A stretch of DNA of 64,000 nt, taken from contig NZ_JANBBE010000013.1 of assembly GCF_024648825.1 (NCBI RefSeq), forward strand, positions 62,001 through 126,000, written 5' to 3'. The notes beneath the pieces are model-generated. The model searched no databases. It was not told the DNA's origin and was given only the letters and a program-made list of their open reading frames with translations. The stretch's first letter is position 1; each line of letters starts with the position of its first letter. The stretch comes from Lentzea californiensis (GTDB taxonomy: Bacteria > Actinomycetota > Actinomycetes > Mycobacteriales > Pseudonocardiaceae). Below are positions 1 through 8,348 of this stretch, piece after piece. A program made the position numbers and the translations under genes.

Positions 1-570
1 CTCATGTTGGTGCTCCTCGTGCCGACCATGGCGTGGATCCGGCTCAGGCTTCCCCAGTTGCAGCGGCTCGTGGAGTTCCTTTGCCTGCTGCCGCTGGCGA
101 TTCCCGCCATTGTGCTCGTGGTCGGCATGGCGCCGCTCTACGCTTGGGTGAACTACTTCTTCGGCGACTCACCGCTGACGCTGACGTTCGCGTACACGAT
201 CCTGGTGCTGCCGTTCGCCTACCGCGCGGTCGACGCCGGACTCGCCGCCATCGACCTGAAGACGCTGGCCGAAGCCGCGCGCAGCCTCGGCGCGTCGTGG
301 TTCACGGTGCTGTGGAAGGTCGTCGTGCCGAACATCCGCGTCGCGCTGATCGGTGCTTCGCTGCTGTCGGTGGCCTTGGTGCTCGGCGAGTTCACCATCG
401 CGTCGCTGCTCAACTTCGACACGCTGCAGGTGCAGGTCAACCTGCTCGGCAAGCGCAACGCGGGTGTGTCCATCGCGGTGTCGCTGCTGTGCCTGATCTT
501 CGCGTTCGTCCTTCTGTTCGCACTCTCTTATGTCGGCCAGCGTCGCCGTCAGACCGTGGTCGAGGAGTAA
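1..570 (+). CDS. ABC transporter permease, 3' part (cut by window edge)
   Basis: The gene is cut by the left edge; the frame is open from base 1, so the true start lies upstream. The visible ~189 residues are the C-terminal half of a binding-protein-dependent importer permease with about four hydrophobic segments. The cytoplasmic EAA loop is clear (LAEAARSLGASW at about residues 87-98, followed by a V-P-N segment), the site that docks the ATPase. The stop is 3 bp before the ATPase gene, so they form one operon. The family resembles spermidine/putrescine or 2-aminoethylphosphonate importers; the substrate cannot be assigned because the binding protein is outside the window. Confidence 0.9.
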   Translation, partial: LMLVLLVPTMAWIRLRLPQLQRLVEFLCLLPLAIPAIVLVVGMAPLYAWVNYFFGDSPLTLTFAYTILVLPFAYRAVDAGLAAIDLKTLAEAARSLGASWFTVLWKVVVPNIRVALIGASLLSVALVLGEFTIASLLNFDTLQVQVNLLGKRNAGVSIAVSLLCLIFAFVLLFALSYVGQRRRQTVVEE

Positions 571-573
571 GAC

Positions 574-1605
574 ATGGGTCATCTGGAACTCAAAGGACTG
601 CGCAAGTCGTTCGGCGGCAACGTGGCGCTCGACGGCCTCGACCTGGAACTGGCCGAGGGCGAGCTCGTGTCGCTGCTCGGCCCGTCGGGCTGCGGCAAGA
701 CGACGGCGCTGCGCATCGTCGCGGGCTTCGAGACGTCCGACTCCGGCACGGTCACCGTGGGCGGCAAGGACATCACGAAGGTGCCGGCCAACAAGCGGGA
801 CATGGGCATGGTCTTCCAGGCCTACAGCCTCTTCCCGAACATGACCGCGGCGCAGAACGTCGCGTTCGGCCTGAAGATGCGCAAGGCCGACGCCAAGAAG
901 GCCGGCGAGCTGCTCGAACTGGTCGGTCTCGCCCACCTCGGTGGCCGGTACCCGCACCAGATGTCGGGCGGTCAGCAGCAGCGCATCGCACTGGCGCGCG
1001 CTCTCGCGATCCAGCCGCGGGTGCTGCTGCTGGACGAGCCGCTGTCCGCTCTGGACGCCAAGGTCCGCGTGAACCTGCGCGACGAGATCCGCCGCATCCA
1101 GACGGAGCTCGGCATGACGACGCTGTTCGTCACGCACGACCAGGAGGAGGCGCTCGCCGTCTCCGACCGGGTCGGCGTGATGTCGCACGGCCGCCTGGAG
1201 CAGCTCGACACCCCGTCCGTCGTCTACCGCGAACCGAAGACGGCTTTCGTGGCGCAGTTCGTCGGCGTCACGAACTCGGTCGAGGCCAAGGCCGAGGGCC
1301 AGACCGTGGTGGTGAACGGCGTGACCGTGGCGACGACGCACGACCAGCCGTCCGGGAGCGACGTCCGTGTCATCGTGCGGCCGGAGGACATCGGCGTTTC
1401 CGCGCACGACGGCGACGCCAATGGCAAGATCGTGGGCGACGTGCTGACCCAGTCGTTCCTCGGGCCGGTCACGCGGATCTCGGTCAGGGTGGGGGAGCAG
1501 GTGCTGCGCATCGACCAGCCCTCCAACACCGCCGCCGCGTACCAGCCGGGCACGCGGGTCGCGCTCGACCTCAGCGAATCAAGGATCATGGTGGTACCGG
1601 GATGA
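574..1605 (+). CDS. ABC importer ATP-binding protein (PotA-like)
   Basis: This 343-residue ATPase drives the importer whose permease lies just upstream. All nucleotide-binding elements are visible: Walker A GPSGCGKTT (about 36-44), the Q-loop Gln near 82, the signature SGGQQ (131-135), Walker B LLLDEP (about 151-156) and the H-loop His near 188. Residues from about 235 on form the TOBE-like C-terminal region typical of polyamine, iron or phosphonate importers (CUT1/PotA type). Length is normal. It starts 3 bp after the permease and its TGA overlaps the ATG of the next gene, so translation is probably coupled. Substrate unknown. Confidence 0.93.
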   Translation: MGHLELKGLRKSFGGNVALDGLDLELAEGELVSLLGPSGCGKTTALRIVAGFETSDSGTVTVGGKDITKVPANKRDMGMVFQAYSLFPNMTAAQNVAFGLKMRKADAKKAGELLELVGLAHLGGRYPHQMSGGQQQRIALARALAIQPRVLLLDEPLSALDAKVRVNLRDEIRRIQTELGMTTLFVTHDQEEALAVSDRVGVMSHGRLEQLDTPSVVYREPKTAFVAQFVGVTNSVEAKAEGQTVVVNGVTVATTHDQPSGSDVRVIVRPEDIGVSAHDGDANGKIVGDVLTQSFLGPVTRISVRVGEQVLRIDQPSNTAAAYQPGTRVALDLSESRIMVVPG

Positions 1606-2732
1606 TCAAGAAGCTCCTCGCGCGCGACACGGCGGAGGCCCACCGGGTCGCGACGCCGCTGGAGCTGCTGTTCGACCTGAGCTTCGTGGTGGCGGTCGCC
1701 CAGGCCGCCGCCTCGTTGCACCACGCCGTCTCCGAGAACCACGCCGGTGCCGGCCTGCTGGCGTTCTGCATGGCGTTCTTCGCGCTGTGGCTGCCCTGGC
1801 TGAACTTCACCTGGTTCTCCAGCGCGTTCGACAACGACGACACGCTGTACCGGATCATCACGATGGTCCAGATCGCCGGTGTCCTCGTGATCGCGGCCGG
1901 CATCCCCGCCGTCTTCGAGCACCAGGACTACCGGATCGTCGTCGGCGGCTACGTCGTCATCAGGCTCGCGATGGTCACGCACTGGCTGCGTGCCGCGCGG
2001 GACAACCCGGAGCACAAGGCGTGCGCGTACCGGTACGCGGGCGGCATCGCGGCCATGCAGGTGCTGTGGGTGCTGTGGCTCTTCGTGCCGCCGGGCCTCG
2101 CGCTCGCGTTCTGGGTGCTCGGCATGATCACCGAACTGCTGATCCCGGCCTGGGCCGAGCGGACGACCGCGACGACCTGGCACCCGCACCACATCGCCGA
2201 GCGGCACGGCCTGTTCACGCTGATCGTGCTCGGCGAGTCGATCCTGGCGGCCACGCTCGCGTTCCAGAAGGGCTTCGACAGCGGCGTCAACCTCATCTCG
2301 CTCGCCGCCGCCTCGCTCGTCATCGTGTTCTCGGTGTGGTGGATCTACTTCGAGGCGCCTTCCCACCTGCACAGCCTGAAGAAGGCGTTCCTCTGGGGTT
2401 ACGCGCACCTGTTCGTCCTCGGCTCGATCGCGGCACTGGGCGCCGGTCTCGCGGCTTCGGTCGACTACGACCTGCACATCTCGCACGCGCCGGGCACGAC
2501 GGTCGCCGCGTTCACGACGGTGCCGCTGGCCGTGTTCTTCCTGTGCGTCTGGTACGTGCAGGACTGTCCCGGCCAGGACGGGCCGCGCAAGTACCTTCTG
2601 CCGATCGGGTCGGCGGCGGTGCTGGCGGCGACGTTCGGACCGGCGCCGATCCACGTGACGGCGGGGATCTCGCTGCTCCTGGCGGTCGCGACGCGGCTGG
2701 TGCTGCCGGCCGATCAGCGCGTCGAGGTGTAG
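1602..2732 (+). CDS. Low temperature requirement protein A (LtrA) family membrane protein
   Basis: A 376-residue polytopic membrane protein of the LtrA family. The family hallmarks are the N-terminal ELLFDLSFVVAVAQ segment (about residues 20-33) and the mid-protein motif ERHGLFTLIVLGES. About ten hydrophobic helices follow in regular succession. The ATG overlaps the TGA of the ABC ATPase (ATGA), the reason for choosing this start although the frame is open further upstream. LtrA was named from a cold-sensitive Listeria mutant; the molecular function of the family is not established, and a link to the ABC importer is only implied by coupling. The 3' end overlaps the convergent gene by 19 bp. 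Confidence 0.9.
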   Translation: MIKKLLARDTAEAHRVATPLELLFDLSFVVAVAQAAASLHHAVSENHAGAGLLAFCMAFFALWLPWLNFTWFSSAFDNDDTLYRIITMVQIAGVLVIAAGIPAVFEHQDYRIVVGGYVVIRLAMVTHWLRAARDNPEHKACAYRYAGGIAAMQVLWVLWLFVPPGLALAFWVLGMITELLIPAWAERTTATTWHPHHIAERHGLFTLIVLGESILAATLAFQKGFDSGVNLISLAAASLVIVFSVWWIYFEAPSHLHSLKKAFLWGYAHLFVLGSIAALGAGLAASVDYDLHISHAPGTTVAAFTTVPLAVFFLCVWYVQDCPGQDGPRKYLLPIGSAAVLAATFGPAPIHVTAGISLLLAVATRLVLPADQRVEV

Positions 2733-3823
2733 TCCCGCATCGCCGCGTTGCCGGCCGGCAGGCCGTACTCGGCGACGAGCCGGCCGAAGCTGACGCTGTA
2801 GGTCAGCCAGGCGCCGGGAGAGCAGGCGAGCGCGTCGACGAGCCGGCGCTGGCGGTCGTCCAGCGCGGGGTAGGCGGTGCCCCGCGGGAGCGCTCCCGCG
2901 GGGAACGCCAGGCGCAGGGCCTCCTTGACGGCGTAGAACGTACTGCCGCCGGGGACGTCGAGGATGCGCCGCAGGAGCGCGTCGAACGTCCGGTCCGCGT
3001 GCCGTCGGCCGGTCAGCCGCAGCGCACCGCCCGCGTAGCCGGCGAGGTTGCCGCGCAGGAACGGAACCTCGTCGTTGTCGGGAAGCGCGCGGACGGTGGT
3101 GATCAGTTCGTCGACGACGTCCTGGGTCGCCTCTTCTCCGTCGACGGTGGCCAGCGCGACAGCGGCGCCCCACCGGGCGATCGGCCTCGGGTCGTCGAGC
3201 GTGATCGTGGGACGGCCGCGAAGCAGCCCCATCGCGACTGACGCGGTCGCCGCCACCACGCCTTCGTCGTCTCCTCCGGTGATGTTCGCCAGTGCCTTCA
3301 GGCTTTCCGGTGCGTCCTCGGGGAACCAGGCCAGGGCGTACGCCGCCATGCGGGCGACCGGCGGTTCCCGGGTCAGGAGTTCGCGGAACACCGGAACCCC
3401 GGCGCGGACGGCGTCATACGCGCGCAAGCAGGTGCGTGCGTAGCTCTCATGGCCGTGCTCGTCGAGGTCGTCGCCACTTGCCGCCTGTGCCCGGTAGCGG
3501 GCGATGGGCAGACCCTCTGGCAGCCACCACTTCCCGTCGAACTCGGTGGCGATCGAGGTGAGCAGGCTCAGCACCTGCGGTTGCTCATGGCACTCGGGCG
3601 CGGTCAGCACCTCCAGCACGAACGGGATCGCGCCGGGCGTGGCCTCGTAGATCGTGTTCTGGTGGTAGATGTGCTCGGACAGCGCCCTGAGCGATCGCCG
3701 GCGATGCTCCTCGTCGCGGGACACCAGGCCGCGGAGTTGGTCGGGAAGGCCGGCAGCCGGTCCGAAGGCGTGGTCCAGCTCCGCCCAGTCGACCTGATCA
3801 AGTCCGTTCAGCACGGACGACAT
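2714..3823 (-). CDS. HEAT-repeat-like hypothetical protein
   Basis: A 369-residue soluble protein. The body (about residues 30-280) is a succession of amphipathic helix pairs rich in Ala and Leu with short loops, resembling HEAT/armadillo repeats. No catalytic motif, signal peptide or membrane segment is visible. The ATG at 3823 begins MSSVLNGLDQVDW and is the plausible start; the frame stays open further upstream but with shadow-like composition. The gene converges with ltrA and is divergent from the VOC gene. Similar proteins in actinomycetes are annotated as hypothetical; a protein-binding scaffold role is inference from the fold only. Confidence 0.75.
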   Translation of the reverse strand: MSSVLNGLDQVDWAELDHAFGPAAGLPDQLRGLVSRDEEHRRRSLRALSEHIYHQNTIYEATPGAIPFVLEVLTAPECHEQPQVLSLLTSIATEFDGKWWLPEGLPIARYRAQAASGDDLDEHGHESYARTCLRAYDAVRAGVPVFRELLTREPPVARMAAYALAWFPEDAPESLKALANITGGDDEGVVAATASVAMGLLRGRPTITLDDPRPIARWGAAVALATVDGEEATQDVVDELITTVRALPDNDEVPFLRGNLAGYAGGALRLTGRRHADRTFDALLRRILDVPGGSTFYAVKEALRLAFPAGALPRGTAYPALDDRQRRLVDALACSPGAWLTYSVSFGRLVAEYGLPAGNAAMRDYTSTR

Positions 3824-3889
3824 CCTGACAGGCCGTGGAGTTCGGCGGGTTCGCCTCGTTCTGACACCGGTGGTGCGATGATCGTCGCC

Positions 3890-4285
3890 ATGACCGGTGT
3901 CCGTGAACTCCGCTTGGTCGTCACCGCTGACGACTACGACGAGGCCCTGCGTTTCTACCGAGACGTGCTGGGGCTTGAGCAACGGGCGGCGTTCACGTCC
4001 GACGGCGGCAGGGTCACGATCCTCGAAGCCGGCCGGGCCACGCTGGAGATCACCGATCCGCCGCACGCCGCGTTCATCGACGAGGTCGAGGTCGGCAGGC
4101 GCGTCGCGGGGCACGTCCGGGTGGCCTTCGAGGTGGACGACTCCGCCGCGGCCACCCGTGCGCTGGAAGCCGCCGGGGCCGAGGTGATCGCGGAGCCGAC
4201 TCGCACGCCGTGGAACTCGCTGAACGCCCGCCTCCAGGCGCCGGCCGGGTTGCAGCTGACGTTGTTCCAGGAGCTGGGCGACTAG
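3890..4285 (+). CDS. VOC superfamily (glyoxalase/bleomycin-resistance-like) protein
   Basis: A 131-residue protein with the beta-alpha-beta-beta-beta pattern of the vicinal oxygen chelate fold: LRLVVTADDYDEALRFYRDV at the N-terminus, then a second half starting near AGHVRVAFEVDDSAAATRAL and ending LQLTLFQELGD. Members are metal-dependent lyases, dioxygenases or binding proteins; nothing here fixes the substrate. Another in-frame ATG at 3878 would add four residues; the 3890 start gives the usual family N-terminus. The next gene begins directly at the base after its stop, so the pair is probably co-transcribed. Confidence 0.85.
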   Translation: MTGVRELRLVVTADDYDEALRFYRDVLGLEQRAAFTSDGGRVTILEAGRATLEITDPPHAAFIDEVEVGRRVAGHVRVAFEVDDSAAATRALEAAGAEVIAEPTRTPWNSLNARLQAPAGLQLTLFQELGD

Positions 4286-5446
4286 ATGACGATCTCCGCT
4301 GCCGGGTACCGCGACCTCGCGAACCGGGACGTGCTGGCGTGCGCCGTGGTGACGGTCGCCGCGAAGCTGCCGATGTCGATGACGCCGCTGATGATGGTGT
4401 TCCTCACGAGAGGACTGCCCGGCGGGTACGTGCTGGCCGCATCGCTGGTCGCCGTCTACGTGCTGGGCGAGGTGCTCGGCGCCGCGCTGCTCGGGCTCTT
4501 CCTCGACCCGTCGCGGATGCGCGGGCAGCTGTCGGTCGGGCTGCTCGTCGGCGCCGGGGCGTTCACGACGCTGGCGCTGACGCAGAACGTGACGGTGCTG
4601 GCGATCGCGGCGTTCGTCGCGGGTGCCGGGCCGTCGACCACGCCCGGCGGGTTGCGGGCGATGCTGCTCGGGCTGGTGCCGGACGCGTTGGTGCCCAAGG
4701 CGATGGGCTTCGACGCCATGATCACGCAGGTGGTCTGGGCGGTGGCGCCCGCGCTGGTGACGGTGCTGGCGCTGAGCGTCGACCACCGGGCGCCCGTCGT
4801 CGTGTCCGTGTCGCTGGTCGTCGTGGCGGCGTGGCTGGTGTTCATTCTGCCGCGCGGGCACGTGACGTCGCGGTCCGGCACGGCGAAACCCCGTGTGGTG
4901 GCGTCGGCCTGGCCGATCTACCTCGTGAGCGCGGCGGCACTGGTGCAGCTGGCGGTCGCGGAACTGGTGCTGCCCGCGTTGCTGGAGCACCGGGGGATCG
5001 GGATCGGCTGGATCGGGCCGCTGCTCATGGGCTTCGCGGCGTGCAGCGCGCTCGGCGCGGTGCTGTACGGGCTGCGGCCGTGGCCGGGAACGTTCCGCAC
5101 CCAGGGTCTGGTGCTGCTCGTCGTCACGGCGACGTGCGTCGGCGCGCTGGCGTTGTTCCCGAACCTGCCGGGCATCGCGGGCGCGTTGCTCGCCGCCGGG
5201 CTGTTCCAGTCCGGCGTGCTGGTGACGCGCAGTCTGGCGTTGCGCGAACGGCTTCCCGTCGGCGCGCACGCCGCCGGGTTCTCGATGATGTACGCCGTGA
5301 CGGGCGCGGGCTACGGCCTCACGGCCGTCGTCGCCGCGTGGGCGATGGACGTCGGCTCACCGGTGTGGGCGGTCTTCGGCGGCGTCGCGGTGACCCTGGT
5401 CCTGACAGCAGTCAGCGCGGCTGCCGAACACCGGCAGCCGCGCTGA
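4286..5446 (+). CDS. Major facilitator superfamily transporter
   Basis: A 386-residue integral membrane protein with twelve predicted hydrophobic helices in two halves, typical for MFS exporters. The loop after helix 2 is poorly matched to the classical MFS motif A, so the subfamily is uncertain. It abuts the VOC gene with zero spacing, a common pairing in small detoxification operons (inference). The end of the reading frame contains a perfect 13-bp inverted repeat that probably serves as the terminator shared with the convergent LVIVD gene. Confidence 0.88.
   Translation: MTISAAGYRDLANRDVLACAVVTVAAKLPMSMTPLMMVFLTRGLPGGYVLAASLVAVYVLGEVLGAALLGLFLDPSRMRGQLSVGLLVGAGAFTTLALTQNVTVLAIAAFVAGAGPSTTPGGLRAMLLGLVPDALVPKAMGFDAMITQVVWAVAPALVTVLALSVDHRAPVVVSVSLVVVAAWLVFILPRGHVTSRSGTAKPRVVASAWPIYLVSAAALVQLAVAELVLPALLEHRGIGIGWIGPLLMGFAACSALGAVLYGLRPWPGTFRTQGLVLLVVTATCVGALALFPNLPGIAGALLAAGLFQSGVLVTRSLALRERLPVGAHAAGFSMMYAVTGAGYGLTAVVAAWAMDVGSPVWAVFGGVAVTLVLTAVSAAAEHRQPR
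5414..5444. terminator. Bidirectional hairpin terminator inside the MFS gene end
   Basis: A perfect 13-bp inverted repeat (5414-5426 with 5432-5444, loop AACAC) lies within the last codons of the MFS gene and 17 bp before the end of the convergent LVIVD gene. It is very GC-rich and has no T-tract. It would act on both strands. Seen directly in sequence; the terminator role is inferred from its place between converging genes. Confidence 0.6.
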
Positions 5447-5461
5447 TCTGGGTGGCAGCTA

Positions 5462-6943
5462 CTACCCGCGGTAGAAGTTGCCCTGGGTCTGCACGTTCAG
5501 CTCGTCCGTGCGGAACAGCTTCGCCACGAACGTGCGCGGGTCGCGCATGTCGATGACGTCGAAGCCGCGGCCCATCTCCGAGGAGTAGATGTAGCCGTTG
5601 TACCAGTAGGTCGACCAGGTGCCGCCGCCCAGGCCGTTCGGCATCGCGCCGCGCTCGAAGAAGCCGATCTCACGAGGCTTGGCCGAGTTCGTGAAGTCCC
5701 ACACCGAGATGCCGCCCTGGTACCAGGACTGCACCATGATGTCCTTGCCGGGCACCGGGATCAGCGAACCGTTGTGCGCGACGCAGTTCTCCGTGTCGCC
5801 CTGCATGCGCGGGATCTTGTAGTAGGACTTGAACACCAGCTTGCGGTTCTTGCCCTTGCCCACGATGTCGTAGATGCCGTTGGCACCCCGCGTCGGGCCG
5901 ATCTTCTCGTTGCACGTCGCGGCACCACCGCCACCGAGCTCGTCGGTGAAGACGACCTTGGTGCCGCTGTTGTTGAAGGTCGCGGAGTGCCAGAACGCGA
6001 AGTTCTTGTCGTCCTGCACGCGGTTGATCTCGACCAGGTTCTCCCGGTCGGAGATGTCCCAGAGGACGCCGTCACCCATGCAGGCGCCGGCCGCGAGGTC
6101 CAGCTGCGGGTAGACGGTGATGTCGTGGCAACCCGAGGTGGCCGAGGTGTAGCCGGTCTCGATGGTGCCGGTGCGACCAGCGTTACCGCCGTCCGGGAAG
6201 AGGACCGGGGCCTTCAGCAGCGAGGCCGCGGCCGGGTTCTTCACCGGCACCTTGACGATGGAGATCTTGTCGTGCGGCGGCTGGCAGTCCGGGAACGTGG
6301 CGTTGGGCGAGTAGGAAGAGACGTAGAGGTACACGTCCTTCTTGTTCTTGCTCGGCACCATCGTGTGGGTGTGCGAACCGCAGGCGGTCTCGACGGCGGC
6401 GACGTAGCGCGGGGCGCTCTTGTCACTGATGTCGAAGACCTTGATGCCCTCCCACGACTCCTTGATCGTCGCGGGCTGGGAGACACTGGTGCACGAGTTG
6501 TCGCTGCGCGACGAGTCGGTCGACAGGAACAGGAGGTTCCCGTACACCGAGATGTCGTTCTGCGAGCCGGGGCACAGGACCTGGCTCTTGATCGTCGGCT
6601 TCTTCGGGTTGCGGATGTCGTAGATGACGAAGCCGTCGTAGTTGCCGACGAACGCGTAGTTGTCCTGGAACGCGATGTCGGTCTGCGTCGAGCTGAGCGG
6701 AGCCTGCTTGTCCAGGTGGGCGACCGGGACCATGTTGCGGCTGCGGCTGATCTCGTCGACGCCCGGCATGCCGTTGGCGCCCTCCGCCCGCGACTCGAGC
6801 TGAGCCTCGCTCAGTCCCTTGCCGTCCGCCGGCAGGTCTGGCTCGGCGTACGCGGGCGCGGTCACCGTCGACAGCGTCAGCGCGAGCGCCCCCAGAACCG
6901 CCAATGGCGCTCTGCGACGCCGGGCCGTTGCGCTTGAAGTCAC
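5462..6943 (-). CDS. Secreted LVIVD-repeat beta-propeller protein
   Basis: A 493-residue exported protein. The N-terminus has a run of Arg (ATARRRRAP), a hydrophobic core and an AYA-type signal-peptidase site near residue 33. The mature part contains several LVIVD-type blades (for example NYDGFVIYDIRNPKKPT, IKVFDISDKSAPRYV, ISVWDFTNSAKPREIGFFE, GFDVIDMRDPRTF), predicting a beta-propeller. Six or more Cys suggest disulfides outside the cell. It is divergent from a DUF305 lipoprotein gene with a 92-bp shared promoter region; this pairing is often seen in actinomycetes. Function is unknown; surface binding is inference. Confidence 0.88.
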   Translation of the reverse strand: MTSSATARRRRAPLAVLGALALTLSTVTAPAYAEPDLPADGKGLSEAQLESRAEGANGMPGVDEISRSRNMVPVAHLDKQAPLSSTQTDIAFQDNYAFVGNYDGFVIYDIRNPKKPTIKSQVLCPGSQNDISVYGNLLFLSTDSSRSDNSCTSVSQPATIKESWEGIKVFDISDKSAPRYVAAVETACGSHTHTMVPSKNKKDVYLYVSSYSPNATFPDCQPPHDKISIVKVPVKNPAAASLLKAPVLFPDGGNAGRTGTIETGYTSATSGCHDITVYPQLDLAAGACMGDGVLWDISDRENLVEINRVQDDKNFAFWHSATFNNSGTKVVFTDELGGGGAATCNEKIGPTRGANGIYDIVGKGKNRKLVFKSYYKIPRMQGDTENCVAHNGSLIPVPGKDIMVQSWYQGGISVWDFTNSAKPREIGFFERGAMPNGLGGGTWSTYWYNGYIYSSEMGRGFDVIDMRDPRTFVAKLFRTDELNVQTQGNFYRG

Positions 6944-7035
6944 AGCTGTACCCCCTCGGTACGGGTTTGTGTGGGGGAGTATGACCCTTTCGCCTTGCTA
7001 AAGGCCAGCGTCTTTCGGAGGGTATTGTCCGGAGC

Positions 7036-7638
7036 ATGCGTTCTGGGGTCATGGTCATCGTGGCGGCATTCGCCCTGCTGGCAGGCTGTACGTCGGAGCC
7101 CGCCGCGGCACCGGTCATCGCGCCGGACACGCCCGGCGGCTCGGCGCCGACCGTGGCGCCCTCGGACGTCACCGGCAGGATCCCGCCGCCGCCGAACGAC
7201 GCCGACCGCGAGTACGTGGCGATGATGATCGCCCACCACGAGCAGGCCCTCGCCATGACGAGGTTCGCTCCCGACCGTGCGCAGAACGAGACGGTGAAGG
7301 GCCTGGCGGACCGCATCCGGTTCAGCCAGGAACCCGAGATCGGCGCCATGAAGCAGTGGCAGCGCACGTTCAACGCCATCGGAACGCACGGTGACCACAG
7401 CTCGATGCCGGGCATGGCCACGCAGGACCAGTTGAACGCCCTGGGCGCTGCGCGCGGCAAGGACTTCGACCGGATGTTCCTCGAACTGATGATCAAGCAC
7501 CACGAGGGTGCGATCAAGATGGCGACCGACGTGCGCGGGGCCGGCACCAACGTCCAGGTCGAGGAGATGGCCGACGACGTGGTGGCCACGCAGGACGACG
7601 AGATCAAGCGGATGAAGAAGCTCCTGACAGAGCTGTGA
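7036..7638 (+). CDS. DUF305 lipoprotein
   Basis: A 200-residue predicted lipoprotein: short basic start, hydrophobic stretch and lipobox LAGC with the lipidated Cys at 18, then a Pro/Ala-rich linker. The DUF305 four-helix (ferritin-like) domain follows with its two paired-His motifs, HHEQA (about 67-71) and HHEGA (155-159), both with neighbouring Met residues. Such His/Met clusters suggest copper or other metal binding outside the cell, which is inference from family knowledge. It is divergent from the LVIVD propeller gene and overlaps the 3' end of a decayed TPR gene on the other strand. Confidence 0.9.
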   Translation: MRSGVMVIVAAFALLAGCTSEPAAAPVIAPDTPGGSAPTVAPSDVTGRIPPPPNDADREYVAMMIAHHEQALAMTRFAPDRAQNETVKGLADRIRFSQEPEIGAMKQWQRTFNAIGTHGDHSSMPGMATQDQLNALGAARGKDFDRMFLELMIKHHEGAIKMATDVRGAGTNVQVEEMADDVVATQDDEIKRMKKLLTEL

Positions 7639-7930
7639 GCTCGGCGCGCACGGCGTCGGCGTCGGGCTGACCGAGGTCCTCGAACGTCCGCATCGCTTCG
7701 GTCCACGCCTCACGGGCTTCGCCGGTGTCGCCCAGTGCCAGGTGCACGTCGCCGAGCGACACCATCGTCACCGACAGGCCGTAGCGGTCGCCGCAGGAGC
7801 GGTAGGCCTCGACGGACGAGCGGTAGTGGTGGGCCGCGTCCTCCAGCCGGCCGAGTTCGCGCAGGCTGTAGCCGATGCTGTCTCGGCCTCGGCGAACCGG
7901 TTGCCGAGTTCGCGGTTCCCCCATGTGGGG
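7604..7930 (-). pseudogene. C-terminal remnant of a TPR regulator (SARP or NB-ARC type)
   Basis: The frame ending at 7604 encodes about 85 residues that read as tetratricopeptide repeats (SIGYSLRELGRLEDAAHHYR, then GLSVTMVSLGDVHLALGD). This is the usual C-terminal end of AfsR-like or NB-ARC TPR regulators. Just upstream, around 7875-7925, the matching repeat continues in another frame (ELGNRFAEAET), so a frameshift separates the two pieces. Nothing resembling the DNA-binding or ATPase part precedes it; the ABM gene ends at 7943. I read it as the 3' stump of a lost gene. The stump overlaps the DUF305 gene by 35 bp. Confidence 0.7.
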
Positions 7931-7942
7931 CGAGGGCATCTC

Positions 7943-8269
7943 CTACTCGGTGCGCTGCCGGGGCAGAACCATGTCTTCGGCGTGCGTGAACCGCTCCGGC
8001 TCGTTGCCGGTGACCAGGCGCGCGATCGTGCGGTGGCCCTTGTGCGCCTCGCGGAACGCGTCGGAGGCGACCCAGGCGCGGAAGGCCTCTTCGGACTCGA
8101 ACTCGTTGACCGAGACGTACGGCTGGTCGTCCTGGGTCGGCTTGAGCAGCGTGCTGCGCAGCAGGCCGGGGACTCCGGGCAGGTGGGTGCGCATGTTGCC
8201 GCGGAAGTACCGCTCGAACTCCTCGGACATGTCCGCGTTCACGAACATCCGGTTGGTCGCGATGAACAT
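7943..8269 (-). CDS. Antibiotic biosynthesis monooxygenase (ABM) domain protein
   Basis: A 108-residue protein with the dimeric alpha/beta-barrel pattern of ABM or IsdG-like enzymes: MFIATNRMFVNADMSEEFER at the N-terminus, a central P-G-V-P-G loop, and FESEEAFRAWVASDAFREAH, which is very characteristic. Family members oxidise aromatics or degrade haem; the protein's context does not decide. A strong AGGAGG lies 8 bp upstream of the ATG. It is divergent from a TetR gene, and the 79-bp spacer carries an inverted repeat, so control by that TetR protein is likely. Confidence 0.85.
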   Translation of the reverse strand: MFIATNRMFVNADMSEEFERYFRGNMRTHLPGVPGLLRSTLLKPTQDDQPYVSVNEFESEEAFRAWVASDAFREAHKGHRTIARLVTGNEPERFTHAEDMVLPRQRTE

Positions 8270-8282
8270 CCTGGCCTCCTGA

Positions 8283-8325
8283 TCCCGACGCTCTGTCGGG
8301 AACTATTCCAACTCCCCGTCGGGAA
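8283..8325. promoter_or_regulatory. Candidate TetR operator
   Basis: A 7-bp perfect inverted repeat TCCCGAC / GTCGGGA with a 5-bp spacer lies at 8283-8301. The right half-site GTCGGGAA is repeated at 8318-8325, and ATCCCGA recurs next to the TetR start. The elements fill the intergenic space of a divergent TetR/ABM pair, the normal location for an autoregulatory operator. Confidence 0.55.
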
Positions 8326-8348
8326 ATCAAGCGCGATACGATCCCGAT

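Noticed and set aside
33-1601. N-terminal extension of the LtrA frame over the ABC genes
   Set aside because: The extension is Arg/Gly-rich shadow code antiphase to the ABC permease and ATPase; LtrA begins at 1602.
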